This document shows positions 11,350-21,027 of a stretch of 64,000 nt of DNA, piece after piece. Within the stretch, counting starts at the first letter, position 1, and each line of letters opens with the position of its first letter. This stretch comes from Ehretia macrophylla (Eukaryota; Streptophyta; Magnoliopsida; Boraginales; Ehretiaceae): contig CM075773.1 of the NCBI GenBank assembly GCA_037974665.1, forward strand, positions 64,324,763 to 64,388,762, in the 5' to 3' direction. Position numbers and translations under genes: made by a program. The notes below the pieces were generated by a model. That model did no database searches. It was not told where the DNA came from and saw only the letters and a list, made by a program, of their open reading frames with translations.

Positions 11350-11820
11350 ATTTTTGGAAAAAATGCCACTTACCATCTGAAACATTGACAAAATCTTAAT
11401 TTACCATCTTGATAATTCCTTTCTCAATTTGCCATCTATTTTTCTAAAATTTGTATTAAAACCCTAGCCCTGTCTCGATCCACTGATAATTGCTCAATAG
11501 GATATGTCATCTTATGCTTTAATTTCAATTATAAGAAAACCAAGAAAATATTATAATGCAAATTCAAATTTAAAAATTTTAGTGTCATCAAGATTTGTGG
11601 CTTAATCTAACCAAGCTCGTATGGTGAAAAACACCCAAATACCCTTGAAAATAATCATATGAGTGATACTGACAAATATCCATAAGTAATTGGAGACAGA
11701 CGTTGATAGAATATAAAAATTGGGACAACTTCAAATAATTACTTAGATGGCGAATTGGAAAAAGATGTTTCATGACTAATGGTAAATTGAGATTCAACAA
11801 TCTTTTCGATGACATACCCC
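11350..11820. mobile_element. Degenerate MITE-like element with long inverted ends
   Basis: The left part carries CTTACCATCTGAAACA, AATTTACCATC and CAATTTGCCATCTA. The right part, read in reverse complement, gives CTCAATTTACCATTAG, ATGAAACATC and CAATTCGCCATCTA in the same order, so the ends are inverted repeats of about 75 bp. The layout resembles Mutator-like MITEs. I could not find a clear target duplication, so the limits are approximate. Confidence 0.45.
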
Positions 11821-11863
11821 AAATAATATCATTTTAATCAAGATATTATAGATTATTAATATA

Positions 11864-12556
11864 ACTACAAGAAAAACTGTCATTAGCGACAAAAAATTAA
11901 CGACGAAATTTTTTTGTCGCCAATAGAGGCGATAGTGCAACGACTTGAGACATAAGTAAATTGGTGCAAACTTTGAGATGAATTTGCTACGAGTTAGCGA
12001 CGTAGACGAAATTTTGTCGCTAATACGTCACAAATAGCAACGCATTCACAACAAAGTTTGAGAAAAAAATATTCGTCGAAAGTTCATTTCTAATTGGTTT
12101 CAATTAGAGATAACTTAGCGACAAAAAATTTTAAATTAACGTGCGCCGCTAATTTCATCGCTAATACATCTCAAATAGTGACAAGTTAGTGACGAAATTT
12201 TAGAAAAAAATATTCGTCGAAATGTCGTCCCTAATTGGTTTCAAATAGAGACAATTTAGCGACAAAAAGTTTTAAAATAACTTGCATCACTAATTTCGTT
12301 GCTAATACGTATCAAATAGCAATAAGTTAGCGACAAAGTTTGAGAAAAAATATTCGTCAAAATTTTATCGCTAATTGGTTTCAAATAGAGACAACTTAGT
12401 GACAAAAGGGTTCAAATTAACATGCGTCGCTAATTTCGTTGCTAATACGTCTCAAATAGCAACGAGTTAGCTACGATGATTTTTTTAAAAAAATATTTGT
12501 CAAAATTTCATCCCTAATTAGTTTCAAATAGAGACAACTTAGTGACAAAAAGTTGA
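11864..12556. repeat. CACTA 5' terminus and 141-bp subterminal tandem repeats
   Basis: After the terminus come GCGAC/GTCGC-type motifs and then a tandem array. The block AGCGACAAAAA...GTGCGTCGCTAATTTCGT...CTAATACGTCTCAAATAG recurs with starts near 12117, 12258, 12398 and 12541, a period of about 141 bp. Such arrays in CACTA elements are binding sites for the element's own DNA-binding protein and are needed in cis for transposition (known for En/Spm and inferred here). Confidence 0.8.
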
Positions 12557-13002
12557 ATCTTTTCACAAGATTTGAAATTCATCATTTCATAATAAAATAC
12601 CATTTTAGATTGGTGAGTTTTCAATAATTATAAGGGTTTATAACCTATCAGGTCCCTTATCTTTGTGGCTATTGACTAGTTGGTCCCTCATTTTCAAAAC
12701 GACTATATGTCAGTCCCTTATCTTTTAAAGTTGTGTCACCGTCGGTCCTACCGTCTATTTTTTAACAGATTGAACATGTGCCATACATGTTAGTCATTTT
12801 ATTGAGGGCATAATCATCATTTGAGGGCAAAATCGTCTTTTAGCTATAATAATATCTATTATCAGACCCGATTCTACCCCAAATCCCTAACTACCCATTT
12901 ACTCAAAATCCCTAATCGAGCTGCCTCTGCTGATTCTGTTCAAATGTTGGAGTCCAGCAACATTATTCAAAATACAAGTTATAACATCAGAGAAGTGATT
13001 CA

Positions 13003-13239
13003 TGTGGTGAACCCATCCCACATCGGAAGCTTACGAGCTGGGACCATTGAATATATAGTGGGAAGTGTCCCCATATATTCGAGTTGAGGCCTTTTCACGT
13101 GGTAACACTTGGGGAACAAAACCGTGAGGGCACGCTCGTACGTTAAGTGCGGGGTGTTCCAAAGCGGACAATATCAGCTTATGTGACGTCACTGGTGTGC
13201 CTCTACCCTGCAGGGTATTCGCTTAGCCGGGTTGTTATA
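13003..13239 (+). repeat. TRIM 5' LTR
   Basis: The sequence is the same length as the downstream copy and differs from it at a modest number of positions. It holds the PCCCACATCGG-type start block and the CAAAGCGGACAATATCAGCT block. Confidence 0.9.
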
Positions 13240-13243
13240 GAAG

Positions 13244-13255
13244 TGGTATCAGAGC
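13244..13255 (+). other. TRIM primer-binding site (tRNA-Met)
   Basis: TGGTATCAGAGC lies four bases after the LTR and is complementary to the 3' end of initiator-Met tRNA. Confidence 0.85.
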
Positions 13256-13314
13256 GGACCTTCCTTTGTATCAGTATCCCGCGAGGGTGCTAGGCCTCCT
13301 TAAGGGGGGGTGGA

Positions 13315-13551
13315 TGTGGTAAACCCATCCCACATCGGAAGGTTACGAGCTGGGACCATTGAATATATAGTGGGAAGTGTCCCCTTATATTCAAGTTTAG
13401 GCATTTTCACGTGGTAACACGTGGGGAACAAAACCGTGAAGGCACGCTCGTACGTTAAGTACGGGGTGTTCCAAAGCGGACAATATCAGCTTATGGGACA
13501 TCGCTGGTGTGCCTCTGCCCTGCGGGGTATTCGCTTAGCCGGGTCGTTACA
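13315..13551 (+). repeat. TRIM 3' LTR
   Basis: This is the second 237-bp copy, preceded by the run of seven G that serves as polypurine tract and followed by the ATCCA half of the target duplication. Confidence 0.9.
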
Positions 13552-14836
13552 ATCCAGCTATTTCTTTTCTTTTGCAAAGGTTAAAGGGAATGAAAGATTA
13601 CTTGAATGACAAAAGCAGGGGAAAGAACAAGAAGGAAGAGACAAAGAGAATGGATATCTTTAGCAAGGGGGAGAAATTCGAAGAGGAAGCTCAACAAGGA
13701 ATAACATGCAAATTCGGTATTTACAAAACAATGCCTTTGTCTTTCACCAAAGGAAAGAGGAAAAACAAGGTTAAGAAAAAAAAAGGTTGAAGACAAGTCA
13801 AGCTGCATTGTGTAACAGTTTGTATATAATTTGCAGAAGAAAGAACAAAAAAAATCGAAATCAATAGAGAACAAAGAAAGAATTGAAGGCAGAATTTTAA
13901 TTTTTCTCACTGAAAGAAAGAAAATACAATAGAGGTTATGAAGGAACCACCTCTAAAAACTTAACAGAAAAATTAAGCTAAGAACTCTCCTTCCTATTCT
14001 TCTCTGCGACTCTCCTTCTTATAGTTGTTCCTTCTTGCTTTTCACGTGTTCTGCTCATGTGCTTCCCTTATATTCCACACCTTTTCTGTTACAACATAAT
14101 TCTTCATACTTGAAATGATACTGCTAAAGACCATAAAATCCACAAATTTTTTCCTTTTCATTTTTAGCATAGATTTTTTTTTTTTGAATAATTGTTGATG
14201 GAGAAAATTCAAATTCTTTTCAGTTTCCACCAACATCCCTGTCTACCATAACAGTCCCTAATCCAAGGCTTAAACTTCCAAAATCCTCATTGTCATTTAC
14301 ATCAACTATTATAACCTCCTCAACATCACTCTTATCAGATGCAATATCAATAATTTCTACTCTCTTCTCATAAATCATTTCAATGCCACACGCAGACCCC
14401 AAAGCTCACTTGTCTTCAAATCGGGTATGCAAGAGCAAAAGTGAAATCCTTGACGACAAGCAAGAGATAAGAGATTATGGGAAGAAAGAGAAGAGGGATT
14501 TGGGGGATTTGGGGGATTCGGAGCTATATGCACAATTTAGGGATTTGGGGCTATAGGAATGATTTAGGGATTTGGTTAGTGGGTTTTCAATCGGGTAAGG
14601 GTTGGGTATAAAATAGGAGAAAATATGCTGATTAAGCTAAAATGACGATTATGCCCTCAATAAAATGACTCACATGCATGGCACATGTTCAATTTGTTAA
14701 AAATAGATGGAAGGACTGACGGTGACACAATTTTAAAAGATAAAGGATTGACATATGGTCGTTTTGAAAATAAGGGACCAATTAGTCAATAGCCACAAAG
14801 ATAAGAGACCTGATAAGTTATAAACCCTAATTATAA

Positions 14837-15660
14837 TTTACATAAACCAAATAAGAAGACTACATTTAAGAAGTAAATTACATACAATGACTTTACGACA
14901 ACATGAAAATCCAAATAATCAAATTTTAAAATGGTCAAACTTAAATTTGTGAATTACAAATAAGTGATTTATAATACATAATCTAAAAAGTTGGGCTCCG
15001 CTAGTTAGGTTCCTTCATCGTCAAAATAAACAAATAACTAAAATAGAGTTACCAAAAGAATTAAGATGTAATACAAAAATGTTAAAGTTGATTAATTCAT
15101 TAGTAGACTTATAATACATAAATTTTGGGATATAATACACATTTTTATTTAATTCAATAATTCAGTTGCTTTGAATCTCATTTATCTTATTAAACTTCTA
15201 GTGAAGAACAAGTTCTTCAGAAAATCATTACTAGAGTTGGAAATAAGGAGTCGAGACACTTTGTTGAGACTAACAATAATCAAGAGTCACAGTTTGCCTT
15301 ACTAAAAGCCAAAAATGAATTTGACCCAATAAACTAACTGTAAATAAGGATCTTATGTCTTAATTGGTAAGTTGGGAACATTCTTGTTTAGTTTGATCTA
15401 TTGACTCCAATTATATCTTTTGTGAATTTAGAGTTGAATGAAATCTTTCTATTTGCTTAACTAAAGCAAAAGAAAAGTTCAAACTTTTGCAAACGAACTT
15501 CTCATTTAGTTTCTATCAATTCTAATGTTTAGAATATTTTTTTGGTGTCACATATACTATTAAATTGAAAAATTAAATTTCCTTTAAGGCAATAATCTTG
15601 TTTAAATGTCACTGATGTGTTGGTGTTTTCCAAATTATAGCTCAAGATTTAAACATACAT
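14837..15660. other. CACTA interior, AT-rich, no gene seen
   Basis: The stretch lies between the MULE and the first GTCGACC island. Only short open frames are present and none shows a family signature. It probably belongs to the CACTA element as noncoding DNA. Confidence 0.4.
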
Positions 15661-15689
15661 ACAAAAGTGTTAACAGAAGCTCTTTCAAG

Positions 15690-15945
15690 ATGTTTTTCTC
15701 TATTTTTAAATTTCTCAGATTCTCAAAAAGAGATGTTTTTCTCTGTTTTTCACGTTCTCACATTCTCAAAATTAGGTAAACTGTTGCAACAGCTAGTTAA
15801 AGGATCGGTCGACGTTGCTAGGCGATCCCCTTGGCTGGTTGTATCACCCGACAAAGGTGAAACAACCGGTCGACTTTGCCGATCGATCCCATCGACAAGC
15901 AACCTCGTCCGGCAGCTTCTGTCTTTGTCAGGTGAGGCATTGAGG
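15690..15945 (+). repeat. GTCGACC island A, direct copy of island E
   Basis: An AT-rich lead (TTTTTCTCTATTTTT, CTCAGATTCTCAAAA) is followed by a CpG-rich core with GGATCGGTCGACGTTGC, CCCTTGGCTGGTTG, ATCACCCGACAAAGG, AACCGGTCGAC, GATCCCATCGAC and TCAGGTGAGGCATTGAG. The same order of blocks is found at about 43870-44120 in the same orientation. The core has several CCGGTCGAC half-palindromes. No coding role is apparent. Confidence 0.75.
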
Positions 15946-16442
15946 TTGAGGCATTCAAAGTCTCATTAGACATTTCCATATAGTATAATTTATAACATAC
16001 AAAGAGATTCACATATCAGTTGAATAGATTCACATTGACATTATTAGAATGAGTAGCATTACAGTGGGAGGTCACCAAAATAGTATCTCAAGGTATTTTC
16101 GACATTTGTATCAATCAAGAGATATTGATTTTCCTGAGTTAGTATATTAATGAACAATTGAACATATAGCAGTACTACAGGTCATGATGTAATCTCATAA
16201 AAGATACAAAAAGTAAGCAATTATGGACTAACCATGCAACAGAACAAATAAAAAGTCATCACCAATTCAATTGTCATATTTTGCAAAGTAAGAAACTGGG
16301 ATCCATGAATTTTTGAAAGCTTAAGTAATCAACAAGTTAATATATATATTTAAAAACAGGATTGGCACAGACAAGAGGTCTAGGCAGTTGTGTCTTCATC
16401 AGAACTATCCTCATTTTGCTAAAGACTTCTTTTATCATGTTC

Positions 16443-17745
16443 CTATGTGTTTGGCATTAGAGGAAAATCATATCCTTTCTCAGTAATCCAATGATTGTAC
16501 AAATCCACCCATGAACTGATATTTGACACTTGTTGTTTAAGAGGCTTTATTTCCTTGTGAAAGATGTATTTGACTCTCCTTTCCATTTCGTTCATGCAAT
16601 CTTCAAGGGCAGAGATTAGGAGATTCATGTCAAATGGTGACTGGGTGTTTAATTGAGAAACACTGTTACTTGACCTAGCACATTTCATTCGTTCCCTCTC
16701 AACCGCATCGGTTCTTAAAGATTCTCTTAGGGTTGCTCGAACATCTCTTTCTTTTTCATCTTCATCATCAGAATCGACATCCATCCGATCATATTCATTG
16801 TTTGTGTTAGATTCTTCTTCGACAACTATTTTTTTTCCTTTTCCTTTGACATTTTTCCTCGATTGTTTTCCTGGTTCCCCAATTATAGCAATTTGTTTAG
16901 CTTCAGATAATTTCTCAACTTCACTAAGCTTATATATTCTGCCTTCATAGATAAATAAGCCCATGCGTTTCATAGCCTCTTTATTAAACCTCCAGCTAGG
17001 AAAAAATCTACAAATAGTAGGAAGTGGAACTTCATAGTCCTCAAATATCCGAGTTAGTACCATTCCATATGTTAGGCTCATGATTTTGGTCTTAATGTGC
17101 CACATGTGAGATAGCATCATATATGAAAAATGAATTTTCTTTCTTGTATTGATCATATACATAGTATAGGCGTCATAGTACTGTAATCGACCATCATGAC
17201 CATCTCTAGGCATAACTAAGTTAGTGACAATGTGCAATAATAGCCTATTTCGACCAGTCATATCACGATCATAAAAGGGTATCATCATCATCGTTCAAAG
17301 CTTTATCAATCCCTTCCCATACCATCGACATCATAACATCATTATCATTTACATGCATGTTTGGCCATCCTTTAGCATTATAGTACTTCTGGCCAGTTAG
17401 AGAAAAATCAAACAGATTTGCTAAATAGTCTTCAGTTAAACGAATTTCTTTTCCTTTAACAATTGAAATCAAACTGTGATTAGGACCTTCTTTAAGTAAG
17501 AAATAGAATTCTCTAATTAACTCATTATGCACATGACATTCTACATGTATAAAAGCTTTACAGCCTTGAAATTCTAAGCATTCAATAATATCAGTACCTT
17601 CAAAAGATGAATCCACAATTGGCTTGCCAGCAATCACATTGCACTTTTTGAATTTTTCGCGTATTCTTTGAGTAGAAGTCCCACTTGAAGATGACTCTGC
17701 TTGATTCTTCTTAGATGCTGAACCTCTGCCCATTGTGCGAACCAT
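16443..17745 (-). pseudogene. Putative plant transposon protein (Transposase_32-like) carried by CACTA
   Basis: Two open frames on the minus strand overlap by 23 bp. The upstream one (17745-17269, 158 aa) has a Ser-rich basic N-terminus (SSSSGTSTQRIREKFKK) and an IRLTEDYLANLFDFSLTG segment. The downstream one (17291-16443, 282 aa) has NRLLLHIVTNLVMPRDG, then a basic KNVKGKGKKIVV patch, an acidic DSDDEDEKERD stretch and a C-terminal heptad-like helix (ALEDCMNEMERRVKYIF). The first part of the downstream frame fits what I know of the PF20167 'putative plant transposon protein' family: R-LLHI-T---MPR, a short conserved core, then a divergent charged tail. The two frames probably come from one gene with a single slip in a GAT-repeat tract, or one gene with an unseen splice. 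It runs opposite to the CACTA transposases and lies between islands A and B. The function of the family is unknown. Family assignment is by eye. Confidence 0.65.
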
Positions 17746-17914
17746 GTTGAAAGTCTTTAAAAAATCAGTGAAAACTAGGTTTTTGATGTGTAAGAAGTGT
17801 GTTTATAGAGTTAAAAATAAGTTTAATCGGTAAAATTTGATGTTTGGCAAAAGGGATTTTTAGACTTTGAGAGAGGTTTTTGGCAACAGAGTGTTTGAAA
17901 AGAAATAAAACTGG

Positions 17915-18120
17915 CCAACGAGCGGTTTTAAGTAATGCCCGTCGTGATTTTCTAGCTGCCGATCAATGGCCTTGACTGGTTAGGTTGTCCGGTTCCTTAT
18001 GTTGGGGACGGTCGATATTAACGATCGATGACTTCGACCGGATGGGTTGGCCGGTTAAATATTTTTTTGCCAGTAGATGGTGTCGACTGACCCCATCGTC
18101 CGGATTGGTTGGCCGGCTCT
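17915..18120. repeat. GTCGACC island B upstream of the minus-strand gene
   Basis: A CpG-rich block with TAATGCCCGTCGTG, GGTTGTCCGGTTCC, GACGGTCGAT, CGATCGATGACTTCGACCGG and GGGTTGGCCGGTT. It lies just 5' of the minus-strand gene start (17745), so it is in the position of its promoter or first intron. It ends with GGGTTGGCCGG, the same block that ends the hairpin at 29180-29279. Confidence 0.65.
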
Positions 18121-18519
18121 AATGCATTTTTAAAAAATTGATATTCTTAATTAGTACAACTAAGAATTAACAACTACACTAAATATGTATCTTTTCATTG
18201 TTAGTAGAATATGTAGCCTATAGTAACACACAGACTATTGCTTAAAATCCAAAATTTATAAGTTGTAAAAAGAGATTGAAGTATCTTAAGCATAAAAAAT
18301 GGGACAATGGTAGATATAATACAATTTTCGAAAGTAGCCTATAATTTGTATGAATTCTCTTATCTTGAGCATAAAACAAATAAAATTAAAGTATTAATAA
18401 TTATGTAAACCTTTTACGAAACAACTACGTGATAAACAAATTTTGTAGAACAACTATATGTATTATTTTAAAGAAGTATATTTAACCACTTTTTTCTAGT
18501 CCATTGTTATAAAAAGTAC
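18121..18519. other. AT-rich CACTA interior, nothing seen
   Basis: No open frame with a signature, no repeat of note. It contains ACAACTACACTAAA, a weak resemblance to a CACTA end that I do not consider real. Confidence 0.35.
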
Positions 18520-18685
18520 ATATGGTTTGCATGCTTGTATGGGCTAAGTTATGTTGGTTGGATGACTTAATATATAAGAAATATGAGTAGAAAAGATTAG
18601 AGTGGTATGATAAGTAAAATTATAATCATAGTATATTAGTAGCTAATAGGAAATGTATGCTTGTATGTTTTATAGTTAAACAAAT
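18520..18685 (+). repeat. Fragment of a Tekay-like LTR
   Basis: The blocks GCATGCTTGTATG, GACTTAATATATAAG, GATTAGAGTGGTATGATAAG and TGTATGCTTGTATG occur in the same order and spacing as near 33660-33790 in the gypsy 5' LTR and near 3120-3250. Only this portion is present, with no LTR ends, so it is a truncated relic. Confidence 0.65.
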
Positions 18686-18781
18686 AAAATTTTAATATTT
18701 AGCTTTCAATTTCAAATTAATTCTCTACTAATCTCAATCCTCTTAATTTATTCTTTCGTGAATTAATATTGAGTGGTGAGG

Positions 18782-18843
18782 TTTAGGTTTAGGGTTTAGG
18801 GGTTAGGGGTTAAGTTTAGGGTTTAGGGTTTATGGTTTAGGTA
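18782..18843 (+). repeat. Interstitial telomere-type repeat (TTTAGGG)n
   Basis: About 60 bp contain roughly eight imperfect copies of TTTAGGG (for example GGTTTAGGGTTTAGGGG and AGTTTAGGGTTTAGGGTT), the plant telomere repeat. It is flanked by unrelated AT-rich DNA and lies about 100 bp after the Tekay-like LTR fragment. Confidence 0.8.
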
Positions 18844-19485
18844 AAAAAATTATAATGAAATAAAATAAGAATAAATAGAAAAAGAAAAGAAAAATAGAAT
18901 GAAAATAAAAGTAAAATAAAATGAAATAAATAATTTTTAATTTTACTTTCAGGCAGTTTACTTTATAAGTAGGTTGACATTGGGTGTACTCTCCATTATC
19001 ACAGTTTTACCATTTTGTTATTTAATTTTGTCTAATCTAATTGGATTTTATTTGGTAATATACTTGTCTTTCTAAATAAGACTCAACTTTAATTAAATGC
19101 AAAGACAGTGTTTAGAATATTTCTTGACTTTGTATATATGTCATTAATGGACATGTACAACGTAAAAGCCTCTGATAGCTCATGTTATCAAAATAAATTT
19201 ATATGATAACATACCTAGTTCTTATTGATAGTTAAAAGGTCGAATACTTGGATTTGAACTCTCGTACCATTATAGTATTGTGTGAAAGATTTAATAGTCG
19301 TGAATTATTTCATCATTATTGGAGAACTATAAGTTGGTCCAAGTTGTATTATATTTTTAATTTTAATTTATTTTTGTTATTGATATAACGTTAAATACTT
19401 TTTACTCTTATATTAATAAAAATATACAAAATGTATCATTATTTGTACACTTTATTTTAAATTTTTGTTTTTTTAATTAAGATAT

Positions 19486-21012
19486 TGTTGTCCCTTAATT
19501 AAACCTAAGAGGGGGGGGGGGGGGGTGAATTAGACAATATAGACAATAATACAACTTTTTCGATTAAGCAATTTACTTGCAATGATTATTCAAAAACAAT
19601 CTTAAGCTAATGTGCACTTTAACAATATAGAATGTAAGTGAAGTAATTTATCAAACACTTAGTGTGCAGAAAATAATGCAAATAGAGAGTTGAGAGTAAG
19701 AGATTGCAAATCGCGATTGTAGTGTGGTTCGGCCCCTGCCTATGTCCACGACCTAAGCTCCCCGCTTAGGATTTCAACAATCTTCGTTATGGTGGCTCTT
19801 CAAATGTTGGTGAGTTCACAAACCAACTACAACGGTAGTTCAAGCTTTTACAATAATAATAAAAAAAAAATCTTTTTCAATACAAAGCTTTAACACCCAA
19901 CACTTTTGATAAGGAAATCCTTCTTTTCAAAGCGTTACTCTCTCTTTTGATAAGTGTTTGAGATTCACAATAAAAACCCTCTTTTAGGGTAGATGAATAC
20001 AATGAATGCTTCTCTCTCAATATTGCTCACAGATTCTTACTCAAGTATAGCTCAAAGATGATTCAATGATAAGATTTAATGAAAGAACTCAAGAGTAATT
20101 GCTTTGACTCAATATCTTGAAATTTTGCAGTTGAGAGGCATTAATAGAAGCTGAAATGGGTGTAATAAATGCACCCCAACGTTCATAAAATAGCTATATT
20201 TTGAATTAGCATTTTGGCCCGACCGGTCGACCCTTGTGTCGCCGGTCGACCGGTCGAGAGACCCTCGTCCGGTGGACGGGTCTCGGGTGGACGACCCTTT
20301 GGCCACCGGTCAACCAGTCGCCATGGGATCGTCCGATGGGATCAAAACTGCCAGGGTTAGGTTTTAAAAGTGTTTCTTTTGAGCATCTTTTGTAAGACAT
20401 TTTTCAAATATTTTAAAACAATATTTGAAAATTATTATTGAGCATATAGCATTTGCAATACCCAAAACCCCAGTCAAGTCCCAACCGGTACCCCTTATGT
20501 CGCCACGTCTCCTCTTATAACTCATTCTTCATCTACAAAGATCTTCACTTGAATCTTTACAACTTGAGCTTGTAAAGATCTTGACAAAAAGACACTTGAG
20601 TTTGATCATGTTGAGCTATTCATTTTATCTTCATGATTAGATCATTTGAGCTTTATCAACATAATTCTTCATGAACTTGCTCTTGAGCTTGTATAACATT
20701 GATATTCACAAAGTGCTTTGATCATCTCTTCAATCTTCCTTCTTTAGGACAAGATCTTAGCTAGGATGATCACATCTTGAATCTTCATAGATCTTGACCA
20801 TTAAAGTACTTTGATCTTCTCGTTGGGGGATGCCTTTTACTTGATTATTACTTCAATCTTTATGAGCTTACTTAATATGTTGAATATCCTTCAAGCTTTG
20901 ACTAATTCTCAAACAATAAACTCATTACAAGATATAATTAGTCAATAGATCAATTTTATAATTAAGATTTAGTTATCATCAAAATATAAGATTTAAAGTA
21001 TTTAGGCTAACA
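19486..21012 (-). repeat. 3' LTR of the minus-strand LARD-like element
   Basis: It runs from TGTTGTCCCTTAATTAAACC to TTTAGGCTAACA (plus-strand reading). A G15 run at 19511-19525 is only six G long in the partner LTR. A CpG-rich GTCGACC island lies at about 20215-20345, and blocks of GATCTT/CTTGAGCTTG fill the other half. Confidence 0.88.
20215..20345. repeat. GTCGACC island C in LTR
   Basis: The plus strand reads GGCCCGACCGGTCGACCC, then GCCGGTCGACCGGTCGAG, CCCTCGTCCGGTGGACGGG, TGGACGACCC and GCCACCGGTCAACC. It is packed with overlapping palindromes and CpGs within otherwise AT-rich DNA, and can fold into several hairpins. The partner is at 27722-27855, and a related version is in the LTR at 49432-49555. 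Confidence 0.8.
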
Positions 21013-21027
21013 ATCTCCCCCTTTTTT
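21013..21027 (-). other. Polypurine tract of the minus-strand LTR element
   Basis: On the minus strand it reads AAAAAAGGGGGAGAT directly before the 3' LTR, the normal place for priming of plus-strand DNA. A similar CTCCCCCTTTCGCATCATC block recurs near 21220 in the interior. Confidence 0.75.

Larger units (their letters stand above)
13003..13551 (+). mobile_element. TRIM (miniature LTR retrotransposon), looks whole
   Basis: Two 237-bp LTRs (13003-13239 and 13315-13551) flank only 75 bp. The LTRs start TGTGGTGAACCCATCCCACA and end near CGGGTCGTTACA. After the first LTR comes AGTGGTATCAGAGCGG, a Met-tRNA primer site. Before the second lies a CTTAAGGGGGGG polypurine tract. The flanks ATTCA and ATCCA form a near-perfect 5-bp duplication. 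It encodes no protein and must use enzymes from other elements. The CCCACATCGG block is shared with Cassandra-type TRIMs, but I see no 5S-like box, so I do not call it Cassandra. Its LTRs differ at only a few sites, so it is fairly young. Confidence 0.9.
12634..14827. mobile_element. Mutator-like element (non-autonomous MULE)
   Basis: It has long terminal inverted repeats: the left begins GGGTTTATAACCTATCAGGT and the right ends TGATAAGTTATAAACCC. Inverted similarity runs about 210-280 bp, through a CACCGTC block, ACATGTGCCATGCATG and TTATTGAGGGCATAAT. The flanking 9-bp duplication TAATTATAA is exact (12625-12633 and 14828-14836), as expected for Mutator-like transposases. No transposase is encoded. 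The interior (about 12920-14600, less the TRIM) has open frames on both strands that I cannot assign, possibly captured host sequence. It lies just inside the subterminal repeats of the CACTA element. Confidence 0.85.

Noticed and set aside
11990-12556. 141-bp repeat array as CRISPR or satellite
   Set aside because: There are no spacers, it lies directly behind a CACTA terminus, and the GCGAC motifs match the opposite end. It is a transposon subterminal array.
13003-13551. Cassandra TRIM
   Set aside because: The start block is similar, but I find no 5S-like segment in the LTR.
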